From Silanimonas sp. (GTDB lineage: Bacteria; Pseudomonadota; Gammaproteobacteria; Xanthomonadales; Xanthomonadaceae), in the NCBI RefSeq assembly GCF_027531545.1, contig NZ_JAPZSC010000018.1:186001-250000 (forward strand): a stretch of DNA of 64,000 nt, written 5' to 3'. A program made the position numbers and the translations under genes. Below the pieces are notes generated by a model. It made no database searches and had not been told where the DNA came from. It saw only the letters and a program-made list of their open reading frames with translations. Of this stretch, positions 35,277 to 43,876 are shown piece by piece. Within the stretch, counting starts at the first letter, position 1. Every line of letters starts with the position of its first letter.

Positions 35277-38141
35277 ATGACCGCCCGGCCTCCGCTGCGT
35301 TGGTATTGCCTCCTCGTGTCGGCGTTCGCGCTGGCGGCGTCCGCGCTCGTGCAGGCCTCGGGCCTCGCCGGCGTGCCCATCAGCCAGCGCATTGGGCCGG
35401 ACGAGTACCGGGCAGCTCCCTCGTTGTGGTCCGTGGCCGCCGCGCCCGGAAAGATCTACGTCGCCTCGCAGGATGGCGTACTGGTGCACGACGGTGCCGA
35501 ATGGACGACGGTGCCACTGCCGATCGGCGTCAACGCGACGCTGGTGCGGCGTCTACCCGACGGCGCCATCATGGTCGGAGGCAACGACACCTACGGCCGC
35601 CTCGAGCACGACCCGGTGCGCGGCTACCGCTACGTCGACCTGCTCGCCAGCAGCGGCTTGCCGGAAGCCGACCGCCGCCTCGGCCCGGTGTGGGAAATTC
35701 TGCCGACGCCCGAGGGCATCTACGTGCAGTCGCAGAACTTCCTGCACCTGATGCCGGCGAACGGCGCGCCGACGCGCAGCTGGCCGATGGGCCCGGACAT
35801 GCGCAGCGTCATCGCCTTCGGCGGCGACCTCTACGCGCGCATCCAGGATCGCGGCCTTGGCTGGCTGCGCGACGGCAAGCTTCAGCTGGTGCCGGGCGGC
35901 GAGGCCTTCCGTCGCATGCCGGTGTCCAACATCGTGGGCTGGGGTGGCAGCCGCTTCGTCGTTGCCGGCGATGGCGTTTGGCGTCTCGACGACAGCGGTG
36001 TGGAACGCGCCCTCGCCTGGCCGGATGGCGAACTGTCCGTGTATGTCACGGTGCCGCTCGACGGCGGTGGCTTTGCGTTCTCGACGCTCGATGGCGAAGT
36101 CATCGTGGTGGACGCCGGCCTGCGCCTGCGCCAGCGCGTGAAGATCGCCGACCAGTCGGTCGCGGATTTGGCGCGCGACAACGAAGGGACGCTGTGGGCG
36201 GTGACCGACACGGAAATCGTGCGTCTCGGCATGCCCTCGGCCTGGTCGATCCTCGAAAGCAGCCATGGCGTGCGCGGCTTGGTGAGTGACACCGTGGAGT
36301 TCGATGGGGCGCCTTGGATCACCACGGCCCGCGGCCTGTACCGCCTGACCGACGATGGTGCCGGCAGCGTGCGCTCCGAGCGCATGCCCTTCGTGCAGCT
36401 CGAAGGCTATGGCCTCATGGCTGACGAGCGCGCGATGCTGGTGGGCCATCGCGAGGGCCTGATCGAACTGAAGCCGGGGTCGCGCGAGCCGCGCGTCCTG
36501 CATGCGGGAGAGGCGGCCCACATGCCTCAGCTCGTCCGCAACCGCACCGACTTGGCGATCGCCTACACGGACAACGAGTTCTTCCTTCTTGAATTTGCTG
36601 GCGAGGGCTGGACGATCGCCGCCCGCTGGCCGCTTCAGGGCATGGCGATCATCGACGTGATCCAGACCGCCGAAGGCGAATTCTGGCTGAGCGACGACCG
36701 CGGCCCACCGCAGCGTTGGCGATTCGATCTGGCCGCCCGCGAACGCGTCGCCGCCGATGCCTTCGGCGAGGAACAGGGCCTGCCGATCGACGGCGAGGAT
36801 CGCCCCAAGCTGTTCTTCATCGACGGCGAACTGAGTGCCTGGGCCAAGGGCGCGACCTATCGGTTCGATCCCGCAGGCGCGCGCTTCGAGTTTGCCGAGA
36901 CGCCGGAGTGGATCGCCGAGCTCGTGCAGCCCGGCAAGCTCAGCGTGATCGAGACGACCATGGGCTTGTTCGCCTACACGCCGCGCGACCTGATGCGCCG
37001 CCCGGCCTCGACGATGGCATGGGAGCGCGTGCAGATCGGCGGCTGGTCGAGCACCGGATTCGGCCCGCCGCGCGTAAGCCGCGGTGGCGTGCTGCGCGTA
37101 CCGGTGTGGAACGGCGTGCTGCAGTACGCGCCCGAGGGACCGGTGCTGCCGATGCCCGACCTGGCGGTGGGCTTCGACCAGTTGCTGGTGCAAGGCGACG
37201 ATGGCGAGCTGCGTGCCGGGGAGATCGAGCGCGACAGCCTGACGATTCTCTCCGGCCAACCGCTGCGGCTGCGCTTCACGCTCGGCACGCTCGAGCCCGG
37301 TGCGCGGTTCCGCTACCGCCTCTCGCAGATCGCTCCGACCCTCTCGGACTGGTCCGACCGCGACCTGACGATCCGCGGCCTCGATCCGGGCGAATACCTG
37401 TTCGAAGTGGAAGGCCAGCTCCCGAGCGGCCGACGGATCGAACCCCTGCGCGTGCGGCTGCTGGTGATGCCGCGCTGGTTCGAGGAGCCGGTGTTGCGCG
37501 GCCTGCTGCTGCTGGCCCTGGTCGGGATGGCGGTGTGGGTGTCGCGGGTGATCGGACGGCGCCGCGTGCGCCGCGTCGAGGGCCAGAACCGCCAGCTCGA
37601 GCAGCGCATCGCCGACCGCACGCTGGAGCTGGAGCGCGCCAATTCGCGGCTTGCCGAGATGGCCGTGGAAGACCCGTTGACCGGCACGCACAACCGGCGC
37701 GCGCTCGAGCAGGCCTTGGGCCGCGAGTGGGCGCGCTGCGCCGAGCAGGGCCTGCCGCTGGCGGCGCTGATGATCGATGTCGACCACTTCAAGCGCTACA
37801 ACGACCACCACGGCCACCTCGAGGGCGACCGCGTGTTGATCGAAGTGGCGGCGCTGCTGCGCACCGACCTGAGCGTGCCGGTCGAGATCCTCGCGCGCTA
37901 CGGCGGCGAGGAGTTCACCCTCCTGCTTCCGGGCGCGACGCTGGAAGCTGCGGCGCGTCGAGCGGAGCTGCTGCGCGACGCGGTGGAACGCGCACGCACG
38001 GGCGTCACGGTGAGCGTCGGCGTAGCGGTGGCCTGGCCCAGCGCGGCGGAAGTGCCTTCCTCGCTGATGCGCCACGCCGACCAGGCGCTGTACGAGGCCA
38101 AGCGCCAGGGCCGCAACCGGGTGGTCTGTGCCGACACGTGA
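35277..38141 (+). CDS. Diguanylate cyclase with periplasmic beta-propeller sensor
   Basis: A 954-residue protein: a signal peptide ([17 protein letters not shown]), about 700 residues of beta-propeller repeats of the two-component-regulator-propeller kind ([18 protein letters not shown]), a Y_Y_Y-like immunoglobulin domain (RFRYRLSQ...[11 protein letters not shown]), one helix near 740, a coiled coil ([21 protein letters not shown]) and a GGDEF domain with YGGEEF. There is no RxxD inhibitory site five residues upstream of GGEEF, so product inhibition is probably lost. The ATG at 35277 begins directly at the signal peptide. The ligand is unknown. Confidence 0.9.
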   Translation: MTARPPLRWYCLLVSAFALAASALVQASGLAGVPISQRIGPDEYRAAPSLWSVAAAPGKIYVASQDGVLVHDGAEWTTVPLPIGVNATLVRRLPDGAIMVGGNDTYGRLEHDPVRGYRYVDLLASSGLPEADRRLGPVWEILPTPEGIYVQSQNFLHLMPANGAPTRSWPMGPDMRSVIAFGGDLYARIQDRGLGWLRDGKLQLVPGGEAFRRMPVSNIVGWGGSRFVVAGDGVWRLDDSGVERALAWPDGELSVYVTVPLDGGGFAFSTLDGEVIVVDAGLRLRQRVKIADQSVADLARDNEGTLWAVTDTEIVRLGMPSAWSILESSHGVRGLVSDTVEFDGAPWITTARGLYRLTDDGAGSVRSERMPFVQLEGYGLMADERAMLVGHREGLIELKPGSREPRVLHAGEAAHMPQLVRNRTDLAIAYTDNEFFLLEFAGEGWTIAARWPLQGMAIIDVIQTAEGEFWLSDDRGPPQRWRFDLAARERVAADAFGEEQGLPIDGEDRPKLFFIDGELSAWAKGATYRFDPAGARFEFAETPEWIAELVQPGKLSVIETTMGLFAYTPRDLMRRPASTMAWERVQIGGWSSTGFGPPRVSRGGVLRVPVWNGVLQYAPEGPVLPMPDLAVGFDQLLVQGDDGELRAGEIERDSLTILSGQPLRLRFTLGTLEPGARFRYRLSQIAPTLSDWSDRDLTIRGLDPGEYLFEVEGQLPSGRRIEPLRVRLLVMPRWFEEPVLRGLLLLALVGMAVWVSRVIGRRRVRRVEGQNRQLEQRIADRTLELERANSRLAEMAVEDPLTGTHNRRALEQALGREWARCAEQGLPLAALMIDVDHFKRYNDHHGHLEGDRVLIEVAALLRTDLSVPVEILARYGGEEFTLLLPGATLEAAARRAELLRDAVERARTGVTVSVGVAVAWPSAAEVPSSLMRHADQALYEAKRQGRNRVVCADT

Positions 38142-38289
38142 GTCGCGCCGCCCGGCCCGGCCGAGCAAGGTTTGCCCGGTGTGCCAGCGGCCCTTTGATT
38201 GGCGGAAGAAGTGGGAGCGCGACTGGGATCGCGTCGTCTACTGCTCGGACGCCTGCCGGCGCGCGTCGAGCGCCGCGCGCACGCGTTGA
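38128..38289 (+). CDS. DUF2256 small zinc-finger-like protein
   Basis: A 53-residue protein with a GTG start that overlaps the end of the cyclase gene by 14 nt. It reads [16 protein letters not shown] and then [10 protein letters not shown], so two CxxC/CxxxC pairs could hold one zinc ion; this is the recognised DUF2256 pattern. Function is unknown. Its 3' end overlaps the converging small membrane protein gene (38238-38483) by 52 nt. Confidence 0.85.
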   Translation: MPTRESRRPARPSKVCPVCQRPFDWRKKWERDWDRVVYCSDACRRASSAARTR

Positions 38290-38483
38290 ACTTCGGCGTC
38301 GTCCAGCATCCGCGATTGCGCGCGGCCGGCGGCCTCGGCGCGATCGCGCAGCAGGCGCGTGGTGCCGAGCAGTAGCAAGGCCAGCGCGGCCAGCAGGAGC
38401 AGCAGCACCACGCCGGTGCCGACCTGTAGCAGCACGGCCATCGCGAGACAGGCCAGGGCGGCCAGGAGGATCAACCACGCCAT
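38238..38483 (-). CDS. Small membrane protein of unknown function
   Basis: An 81-residue protein with two hydrophobic helices ([20 protein letters not shown] and [16 protein letters not shown]) followed by a short charged tail ([19 protein letters not shown]). No family was recognised. It lies between the cardiolipin synthase gene, in the same direction 61 bp downstream, and the DUF2256 gene, which it overlaps tail to tail. The membrane-like composition favours a real gene, but a short reading frame in GC-rich DNA could be chance. Confidence 0.5.
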   Translation of the reverse strand: MAWLILLAALACLAMAVLLQVGTGVVLLLLLAALALLLLGTTRLLRDRAEAAGRAQSRMLDDAEVQRVRAALDARRQASEQ

Positions 38484-38544
38484 CGTCGGCGCTCCGAGGG
38501 GATTCGGCGCCGAGTCTAGCCTGCGCCGCCGCGCCCTTCCGCTC

Positions 38545-40014
38545 TCAGAGGAGCGGGGCGAGAAGTCGAGCGGCGCTGTCGGTGTAGGCCTGCAGGCCTG
38601 ACGGCTGCCAGCCGCGCGGCACTTCCTTCGATTGCTCGAGGTCTTCCGAGATCCGCGCCGCCAGCCGCGCCGCGACGCGGGCGTCGCGGGCCAGCACCGA
38701 CAGCTCGAAGTTCAGCCAGAAGCTGCGCGGGTCGACGTTGGCGCTGCCGATCAGGGCGATCTCGTCGTCCACCAGCAGGGCCTTGCCGTGCAGCATGCGC
38801 GGCTGGAATTCGAACACGCGCACGCCGGCGTCGAGCAGCTCGGGGTAGAAGCTGCGCGCCGCGGCCCGTACCAGCCGGTTGTCGTTGCGGCGCGGCACCA
38901 GCAGGCGCACGTCGAGGCCGCTGAGCGCGGCGGAGGTGAGCGCGAGGAGCACCGCGGCATCGGGGACGAAGTAGGGCGTCATCAGCCAGACGCGGCGCTT
39001 GGCGTTGTGCAGGGCTTCGACGTGCACGCGGTGGATCGGGGCCAGCGGGTTGTCGGGCCCGGAGGGCACGAGCTGGCAGCGCACGTCGCCGATCGGCAAG
39101 GGCGGCCAGTGCATGGCTTCGCTGAACGTGCGGCCGGTGGCGTAGTGCCAGTCCTCCGCGAAGGCCAGCTGCAGCGCGCGCACCACTTCGCCCTCCATCC
39201 GCAGGTGCAGGTCGTGGAAGGCGGCGGCGGACGCCCGCTCGCTCTGGGTGTCGCTGATGTTCACGCCACCGGTGAAGCCGGTACGGCCGTCGATGACGGC
39301 GATCTTGCGGTGCGTGCGCAGGTTCAGCGTGGGACGCCACAGCACGTGGCCGAGCTTCAGCGGGTGGAACCATGCCACCTCGGCACCGGCCTCACGCAGC
39401 GGCTGCAGGAAGCGCGGCGAGCAACGCCGCGAGCCGAGCCCGTCGATGAGCAGGCGCACCTGCACGCCGGCGCGGGCCCGTTCGGCCAGCAGGTCGCGAA
39501 GGCGGGTGCCGACGCTGTCCGGCTCGTAGATGTAGTACTCGAGGTGGACCGACTCGCGGGCTGCCTCGATGGCCTCGAACAGCGCGTCAAAGGTGCGCTC
39601 GCCCCCGGTCAGAAGGTCGATGGCGGTGGCCCGTGTCGGCGCGTGGCCGGTAGCGGCCTCGATCATCCGTTCCTGGCCCTCCTCGGACGGGTCGCCACAC
39701 GGGGGCAGGCGCGCTGCCGCCAGCGCCAGCCGTGCGCGGAGGCGCTTCAGCTTGCGCCGGTGGATGCGCTGCGGGCCCAGCCACCAGTACACCGCCCAGC
39801 CGAGCACCGGCAGCCAGGCCAGGGCCAGCAGCCAAGCGAGGGTGGCGACCGGTTCGCGCCGCTGGCGGATGATCCAGGCGGCGAGCACCAGCACGTAGCC
39901 CAGCCAGGCCAGGCCCAGCCACGGCGAGGCCAGCCAGCCTTCGAGGGTTCCCAGGGTGCGGAGGAAGCCCGCCAGCGCGGCGTCGATGGCGGGAGGTAGG
40001 GCGAACGCGTCCAT
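38545..40014 (-). CDS. cls: Cardiolipin synthase (phospholipase D superfamily)
   Basis: A 489-residue membrane enzyme: two N-terminal helices (LAWLGYVLVLAAWIIRQRR, WLPVLGWAVYWWLG) then two phospholipase D domains, each with an HKD motif, HRKIAVIDG and HGKALLVDDEIALIGSAN. It fits ClsA, which makes cardiolipin from two phosphatidylglycerols, though other PLD-type synthases share the layout. The ATG giving MDAFALPPAI is chosen because the membrane region follows it. Divergent from the flagellar fliE gene. Confidence 0.9.
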   Translation of the reverse strand: MDAFALPPAIDAALAGFLRTLGTLEGWLASPWLGLAWLGYVLVLAAWIIRQRREPVATLAWLLALAWLPVLGWAVYWWLGPQRIHRRKLKRLRARLALAAARLPPCGDPSEEGQERMIEAATGHAPTRATAIDLLTGGERTFDALFEAIEAARESVHLEYYIYEPDSVGTRLRDLLAERARAGVQVRLLIDGLGSRRCSPRFLQPLREAGAEVAWFHPLKLGHVLWRPTLNLRTHRKIAVIDGRTGFTGGVNISDTQSERASAAAFHDLHLRMEGEVVRALQLAFAEDWHYATGRTFSEAMHWPPLPIGDVRCQLVPSGPDNPLAPIHRVHVEALHNAKRRVWLMTPYFVPDAAVLLALTSAALSGLDVRLLVPRRNDNRLVRAAARSFYPELLDAGVRVFEFQPRMLHGKALLVDDEIALIGSANVDPRSFWLNFELSVLARDARVAARLAARISEDLEQSKEVPRGWQPSGLQAYTDSAARLLAPLL

Positions 40015-40066
40015 GGGCGGATGGTCGCATGCGGCGGAAACCCGCCGGCGCGAGGGCAGCGAACCA

Positions 40067-40082
40067 TGGCACGCGGCTTGCA
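40067..40082 (+). promoter_or_regulatory. Sigma-54 promoter of the fliE operon
   Basis: TGGCACGCGGCTTGCA matches the sigma-54 consensus TGGCACG-N4-TTGCA exactly, with GG at -24 (40068-40069) and GC at -12 (40080-40081) ten bases apart. Transcription should start near 40093, 33 bp before fliE, under RpoN and a flagellar activator such as FleQ. Confidence 0.88.
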
Positions 40083-40125
40083 CCCTTCCCGGCACCTGAC
40101 CGTCCGTGGCCCGACGCCCGCTCCC

Positions 40126-40518
40126 ATGTCCGACGCCATCTCCTCCGTGCTGAGCCAGATCCGCAGCTACCAGAGCCAGGTGGGCCAAGCCCTGCCCGGT
40201 GGCGGCCTCGGTGCTGCCGGCGGCGTGGGTGGTGCGGGAGGCGTGGGCGGCGTGGGTGGTGCGGGAGGTGTCGGCGGTGCCCCCGGCATTGGCGCGCCGA
40301 GCTTCGGCGACGCCCTCGGCAACGCCCTGAAGAAAGTGAATAGCCTGCAGGCCGAAACCCGCGACCTGCAGGCCGCCTTCGAGCGCGGCGATCCGAAAGC
40401 CGACCTCGCCCGCGTGATGGTGGCCGCCCAGGCCTCGAGCGTCGCCTTCCGGGCCACGGTCGAGGTGCGCAACCGACTGGTGCAGGCCTACCAGGACGTC
40501 ATGAACATGCCGCTGTAA
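40126..40518 (+). CDS. fliE: Flagellar hook-basal body protein FliE
   Basis: A 130-residue protein. N-terminal MSDAISSVLSQIRSYQSQV and the conserved C-terminal region (FGDALGNALKKVNSLQ, FRATVEVRNRLVQAYQDVMNMPL) identify FliE, the junction between the MS ring and the rod. An unusual glycine-rich insert of about 33 residues (GGV/GGA repeats) replaces the short variable segment. It is encoded by a 27-bp DNA period (40219-40268), and length may change by slippage without breaking the frame. First gene of the sigma-54 operon. Confidence 0.95.
   Translation: MSDAISSVLSQIRSYQSQVGQALPGGGLGAAGGVGGAGGVGGVGGAGGVGGAPGIGAPSFGDALGNALKKVNSLQAETRDLQAAFERGDPKADLARVMVAAQASSVAFRATVEVRNRLVQAYQDVMNMPL
40219..40268 (+). 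repeat. 27-bp tandem repeat in fliE (glycine-rich)
   Basis: A 23-base unit starting GGCGGCGTGGGTGG occurs identically at 40219-40241 and 40246-40268, a 27-bp period equal to nine codons. It encodes the GGVGGAGGV stretch of FliE. Confidence 0.9.
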
Positions 40519-40534
40519 GGCACGGACCGAACCC

Positions 40535-42304
40535 ATGAATGCCGTTGTCGTCCCGCAATCCCCACCGTCTTCGCCCGGCCTGATCGCACAGATCGGCCAG
40601 GCCGGCCTGATGCGCCAGCTGTGGACGATGGGCCTGCTCACGCTGGCGATCGCCGGCGGGCTGTGGGCGTTCTTCTGGTTGCAGAAGCCGGCACTCGTGA
40701 CGGTGCAAAGCGGCATCGACGCCGCGACCGCCGCCGAGTTCGCCGATGCGCTGCGCGGCGCGCAGATTCCCGTCGAGATCAATGCCGCCACCGGCGATGT
40801 GCAGGTGCCGGGTGAGCGCCTGCAGGAGGCGCGCATGGCGCTGGCCACCGCCGGCCTGAGCGGCAGTGACGGCCCCGGCATGGCCCTCATCGAGCGCGAC
40901 CCCGGCTTCGGCGTGAGCCAGTTCGTCGAGACCGCCCGCTACCAGCGCGCGCTCGAAAGCGAGCTCGCCAAGACCATCAAGCAGCTGCGGCCGATCCGCG
41001 AGGCCCGCGTGCACCTCGCCTTGCCGCGTCCCTCGGCGTTCACGCGCCAGCAGCAGCCGGCGGCCGCCTCGGTGGTGATCGGCCTGCTGCCCGGCCGCTT
41101 CATGAAGCCCGACGAAGTTCAGGCCATCCAGCATCTCGTCGCCAACGGCATCCCGAACCTCACGCCGGACCGCGTCACCGTCGTCGATGAATCCGGCCGC
41201 CTGCTGACGCGTGACAAGCCGGACAGCGCGGGCGCCATCAGCGCCGAGCAGTTCGCCCTGACGCGCGAGAAGGAATCCTCGCTGGCGGCCAAAGTCGCCG
41301 GCCTGATCGAACCCCTGGTCGGCGTGGGCCGCGTGCGCAGCGAAGTGGCCATCGACATGGACTTCGCCACCGTCGAGGAGGCGCGCGAGATCTACACGCC
41401 GGAATCCGGCCAGCTGCGCAGCGAGCAGGTGAACGAAGAGCGTCGCGCCGAAGCCGCCGACCGCGGCGTGCCGGGCGCTACCAGCAATACGCCGCCGGGC
41501 CCGGATGCCGCGGCACCGGCCGATCCCGCCGCCGACCCGGCCGCCCCGGACCCCGCCGCGACCGCCGCCGCCGGCAACGCCGCGCCGGTCGATGGTGGCG
41601 CCAGCGAAACGGCGAGCAGCCGCACGCGCAACTTCGAACTCGACCGGACGCTCACGCACACCCGCCAGCCGGTGGGCCGCGTGAAGCGCATCACCGTCGC
41701 CGTCGTGCTCGACAACGTGCCGAACGTGCCGGCGCCGCTGGCCGAGGGCGAGGAAGCGCCCGAGGGCGAGCCCGCCCCGTTCCGTGCGCTCAGCGCCGAC
41801 GAACTGGGCCGCATCGAGGCGCTGGTGAAACAGGCCGTCGGCTTCAACGAGCAGCGCGGCGACGTCGTCACCGTGGTCAACGCGCCCTTCATCGTGCCGG
41901 AGCCGCTGGAAGAGATCGCTGCGCCGATCTGGGAGAACCCGCTCGTCTGGCAGATCGGCCGCATCGCCATCGGCGCGCTGCTGGTGCTGCTGCTGATCTT
42001 CCTCGTCATCCGCCCGGCCATGAAGCAGCTGCTGGCCGTTCCCGTCCGTAACGCCGACGAGAACAGCCCGGCGTATGCTGCCGATGGCACCCCGCTGCTG
42101 CCTGGCAGCGCCGGTGCCGCGGGGCAGGCCGCGCTGCCGCCGGGGGCTCCCGGCACGGCGCTCGCGCTGCCCGGGCAGGCCGGCGCCGGATTCGCGCCGC
42201 CGACCAGCATCGAAGGCAAGATCGAGTACGCGCGCAATGCCGTCAAAGAGGATCCGCGCCGCGTCGCCCAGGTCGTGAAGGAATGGATGGCGAACGATGC
42301 CTGA
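40535..42304 (+). CDS. fliF: Flagellar MS-ring protein FliF
   Basis: A 589-residue protein. Two helices flank the periplasmic ring: LLTLAIAGGLWAFFWLQKPAL near 37-57 and IGRIAIGALLVLLLIFLVIRP near 475-495. Segments such as QFVETARYQRALESELAKTI and ARVHLALPRPSAF are typical. A long Pro/Ala-rich loop (about 300-350, GPDAAAPADPAADPAA) precedes the last conserved part. It forms the ring on which the motor and export gate assemble. Overlaps fliG by 8 nt. Confidence 0.96.
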   Translation: MNAVVVPQSPPSSPGLIAQIGQAGLMRQLWTMGLLTLAIAGGLWAFFWLQKPALVTVQSGIDAATAAEFADALRGAQIPVEINAATGDVQVPGERLQEARMALATAGLSGSDGPGMALIERDPGFGVSQFVETARYQRALESELAKTIKQLRPIREARVHLALPRPSAFTRQQQPAAASVVIGLLPGRFMKPDEVQAIQHLVANGIPNLTPDRVTVVDESGRLLTRDKPDSAGAISAEQFALTREKESSLAAKVAGLIEPLVGVGRVRSEVAIDMDFATVEEAREIYTPESGQLRSEQVNEERRAEAADRGVPGATSNTPPGPDAAAPADPAADPAAPDPAATAAAGNAAPVDGGASETASSRTRNFELDRTLTHTRQPVGRVKRITVAVVLDNVPNVPAPLAEGEEAPEGEPAPFRALSADELGRIEALVKQAVGFNEQRGDVVTVVNAPFIVPEPLEEIAAPIWENPLVWQIGRIAIGALLVLLLIFLVIRPAMKQLLAVPVRNADENSPAYAADGTPLLPGSAGAAGQAALPPGAPGTALALPGQAGAGFAPPTSIEGKIEYARNAVKEDPRRVAQVVKEWMANDA

Positions 42305-43304
42305 CAAGAAGAGCGAATTCAGCGGCGTCGAGAAGGCCGCGATCCTGATGCTTTCGCTCGGCGAGGTCGAAGCCGCCGAGGTGCTCAAGCACATGTCGGC
42401 GAAGGAAGTGCAGAAGGTCGGCCAGGCCATGGCCGGGGTCGGTGCCGTCTCGCGCGAGCAGATCGAGGCCGTCGTCGGCGAGTTCGCCACCGCGCTCGAC
42501 AAGCAGACCTCCGTGGGCGTCGGTGCCGATGACTACGTGCGCAAGGTGCTGGTGCAGGCGCTCGGCGAGGACAAGGCCGGCAGCGTCATCGACCGCATCC
42601 TGCTCGGGCGCAACAGCTCGGGCATGGAGATGCTGAAGTGGATGGACCCGCGCGCGATCGCCGACCTGATCCGCAACGAGCATCCGCAGATCATGGCCAT
42701 CGTGATGTCGCATCTCGAGCCCGACCAGGCCGCCGAGACGCTGAGGAGCTTCCCCGAGCGTGTGCGCGCCGACGTGGTGCTGCGCGTGGCCACGCTCGAC
42801 AACGTTCCGCCGGTGGCGTTGAACGAACTGAACGAGGTGATGGAGAAGCAGTTCGCCGGTTCGCAGAACAGCAAGGCCACCACCATCGGCGGCATCAAGA
42901 CGGCCGCGAACATCCTCAACTTCGTCGAGACCGGGCAGGACCAGATCATCCTCGGTGCCATCGGCAAGATCGACCAGGCGCTGTCGGACCAGATCCAGGA
43001 CCTGATGTTCGTGTTCGACGACCTCGCGGGCGTCGACGACAAATCGATGCAGGCCATCCTGCGCGAAGTGCCCGGCGACCGCCTGCCGCTGGCCCTGCGC
43101 GGCGGCTCGCCCGAGGTCAAGGAGAAGGTGCTCAAGAACATGTCGCAGCGCGCCGCCGCCATACTCAAGGAAGACATGGACGATCGCGGCCCGGTCAAAC
43201 TCAGCGATGTCGAAGCCGCGCAGAAGGAAATCCTCGCCATCGTCCGTCGTCTCGCGGACGAAGGCACCATCAGCCTCGGTGGCGCGAAAGAGGAGTTCGT
43301 GTGA
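42297..43304 (+). CDS. fliG: Flagellar motor switch protein FliG
   Basis: A 335-residue protein: N-terminal FliF-binding (SGVEKAAILMLSLGEVEAAEVLKHM), the EHPQIMAIVMSHL middle-domain motif, and a C-terminal torque domain with FDDLAGVDDKSMQAILREV. FliG transfers force from the MotA stator to the rotor. It overlaps fliF by 8 nt and fliH in a GTGA junction, showing tight coupling. Confidence 0.97.
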   Translation: MPDKKSEFSGVEKAAILMLSLGEVEAAEVLKHMSAKEVQKVGQAMAGVGAVSREQIEAVVGEFATALDKQTSVGVGADDYVRKVLVQALGEDKAGSVIDRILLGRNSSGMEMLKWMDPRAIADLIRNEHPQIMAIVMSHLEPDQAAETLRSFPERVRADVVLRVATLDNVPPVALNELNEVMEKQFAGSQNSKATTIGGIKTAANILNFVETGQDQIILGAIGKIDQALSDQIQDLMFVFDDLAGVDDKSMQAILREVPGDRLPLALRGGSPEVKEKVLKNMSQRAAAILKEDMDDRGPVKLSDVEAAQKEILAIVRRLADEGTISLGGAKEEFV

Positions 43305-43876
43305 GCGACGCCGCCGCCCTCTGGCGTGTACCGGCGCTCGACGCGCCGCCGCCGCCGAAGCCGCCCTCGATCGACGAGCTGCAGCGCATCGAGGACGCCG
43401 CGCGCAAGGAAGGTTTCGAAGCCGGCCGCCGCGAAGGCTTCAAGGCCGGCGAGGCCGAGGTGCGCAAGCTGGTCGCGCAGATCGAAGGCGTCGTCGAAGC
43501 CATGGCACGGCCCCTTGGCCGCCTCGATGACGAGGTGCATGCCGCGCTCGGGCAGATGGCCGTGCGCATCGCCGGTGCGCTGATCGGCCGCGCCTACGAG
43601 GCCGACCCGGAGTTGCTCGCGCAGCTGGTGCGCACCGCCATCGATGCGGTGGGCCCCGGCCAGCGCGACATCGAACTGCGCGTGCATCCCGAGGACGCCA
43701 AGGTGCTGCAGCCGTGGTTGCCGCAGTGGCCGGATGCCCGCGTCATCACCGACCCGCAGCTGGCGCGCGGCGACGTGCGCATCCATGGCGACGGCGTGCG
43801 CATCGACGCACGCACCGATTCGCGCCTGCAGGCGGCGCTCGCCGCCGTGCTTAATCCCGTGGGCGGCGGCGCATGA
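43301..43876 (+). CDS. fliH: Flagellar export regulator FliH
   Basis: A 191-residue protein with a GTG start in the GTGA overlap with fliG. It has a Pro-rich N-terminus, a glycine-rich coiled-coil (EDAARKEGFEAGRREGFKAGE, with GxxxG spacing typical of FliH) and a C-terminal FliI-binding domain (DIELRVHPEDAKVL, DPQLARGDVRI). It anchors the FliI ATPase to the export gate and holds it inactive until needed. Overlaps fliI by ATGA. Confidence 0.92.
   Translation: MSDAAALWRVPALDAPPPPKPPSIDELQRIEDAARKEGFEAGRREGFKAGEAEVRKLVAQIEGVVEAMARPLGRLDDEVHAALGQMAVRIAGALIGRAYEADPELLAQLVRTAIDAVGPGQRDIELRVHPEDAKVLQPWLPQWPDARVITDPQLARGDVRIHGDGVRIDARTDSRLQAALAAVLNPVGGGA

Noticed and set aside
40021-40125. Longer FliE with 35 extra residues
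   Set aside because: The extension would cover the sigma-54 promoter; FliE homologues start at the later ATG.
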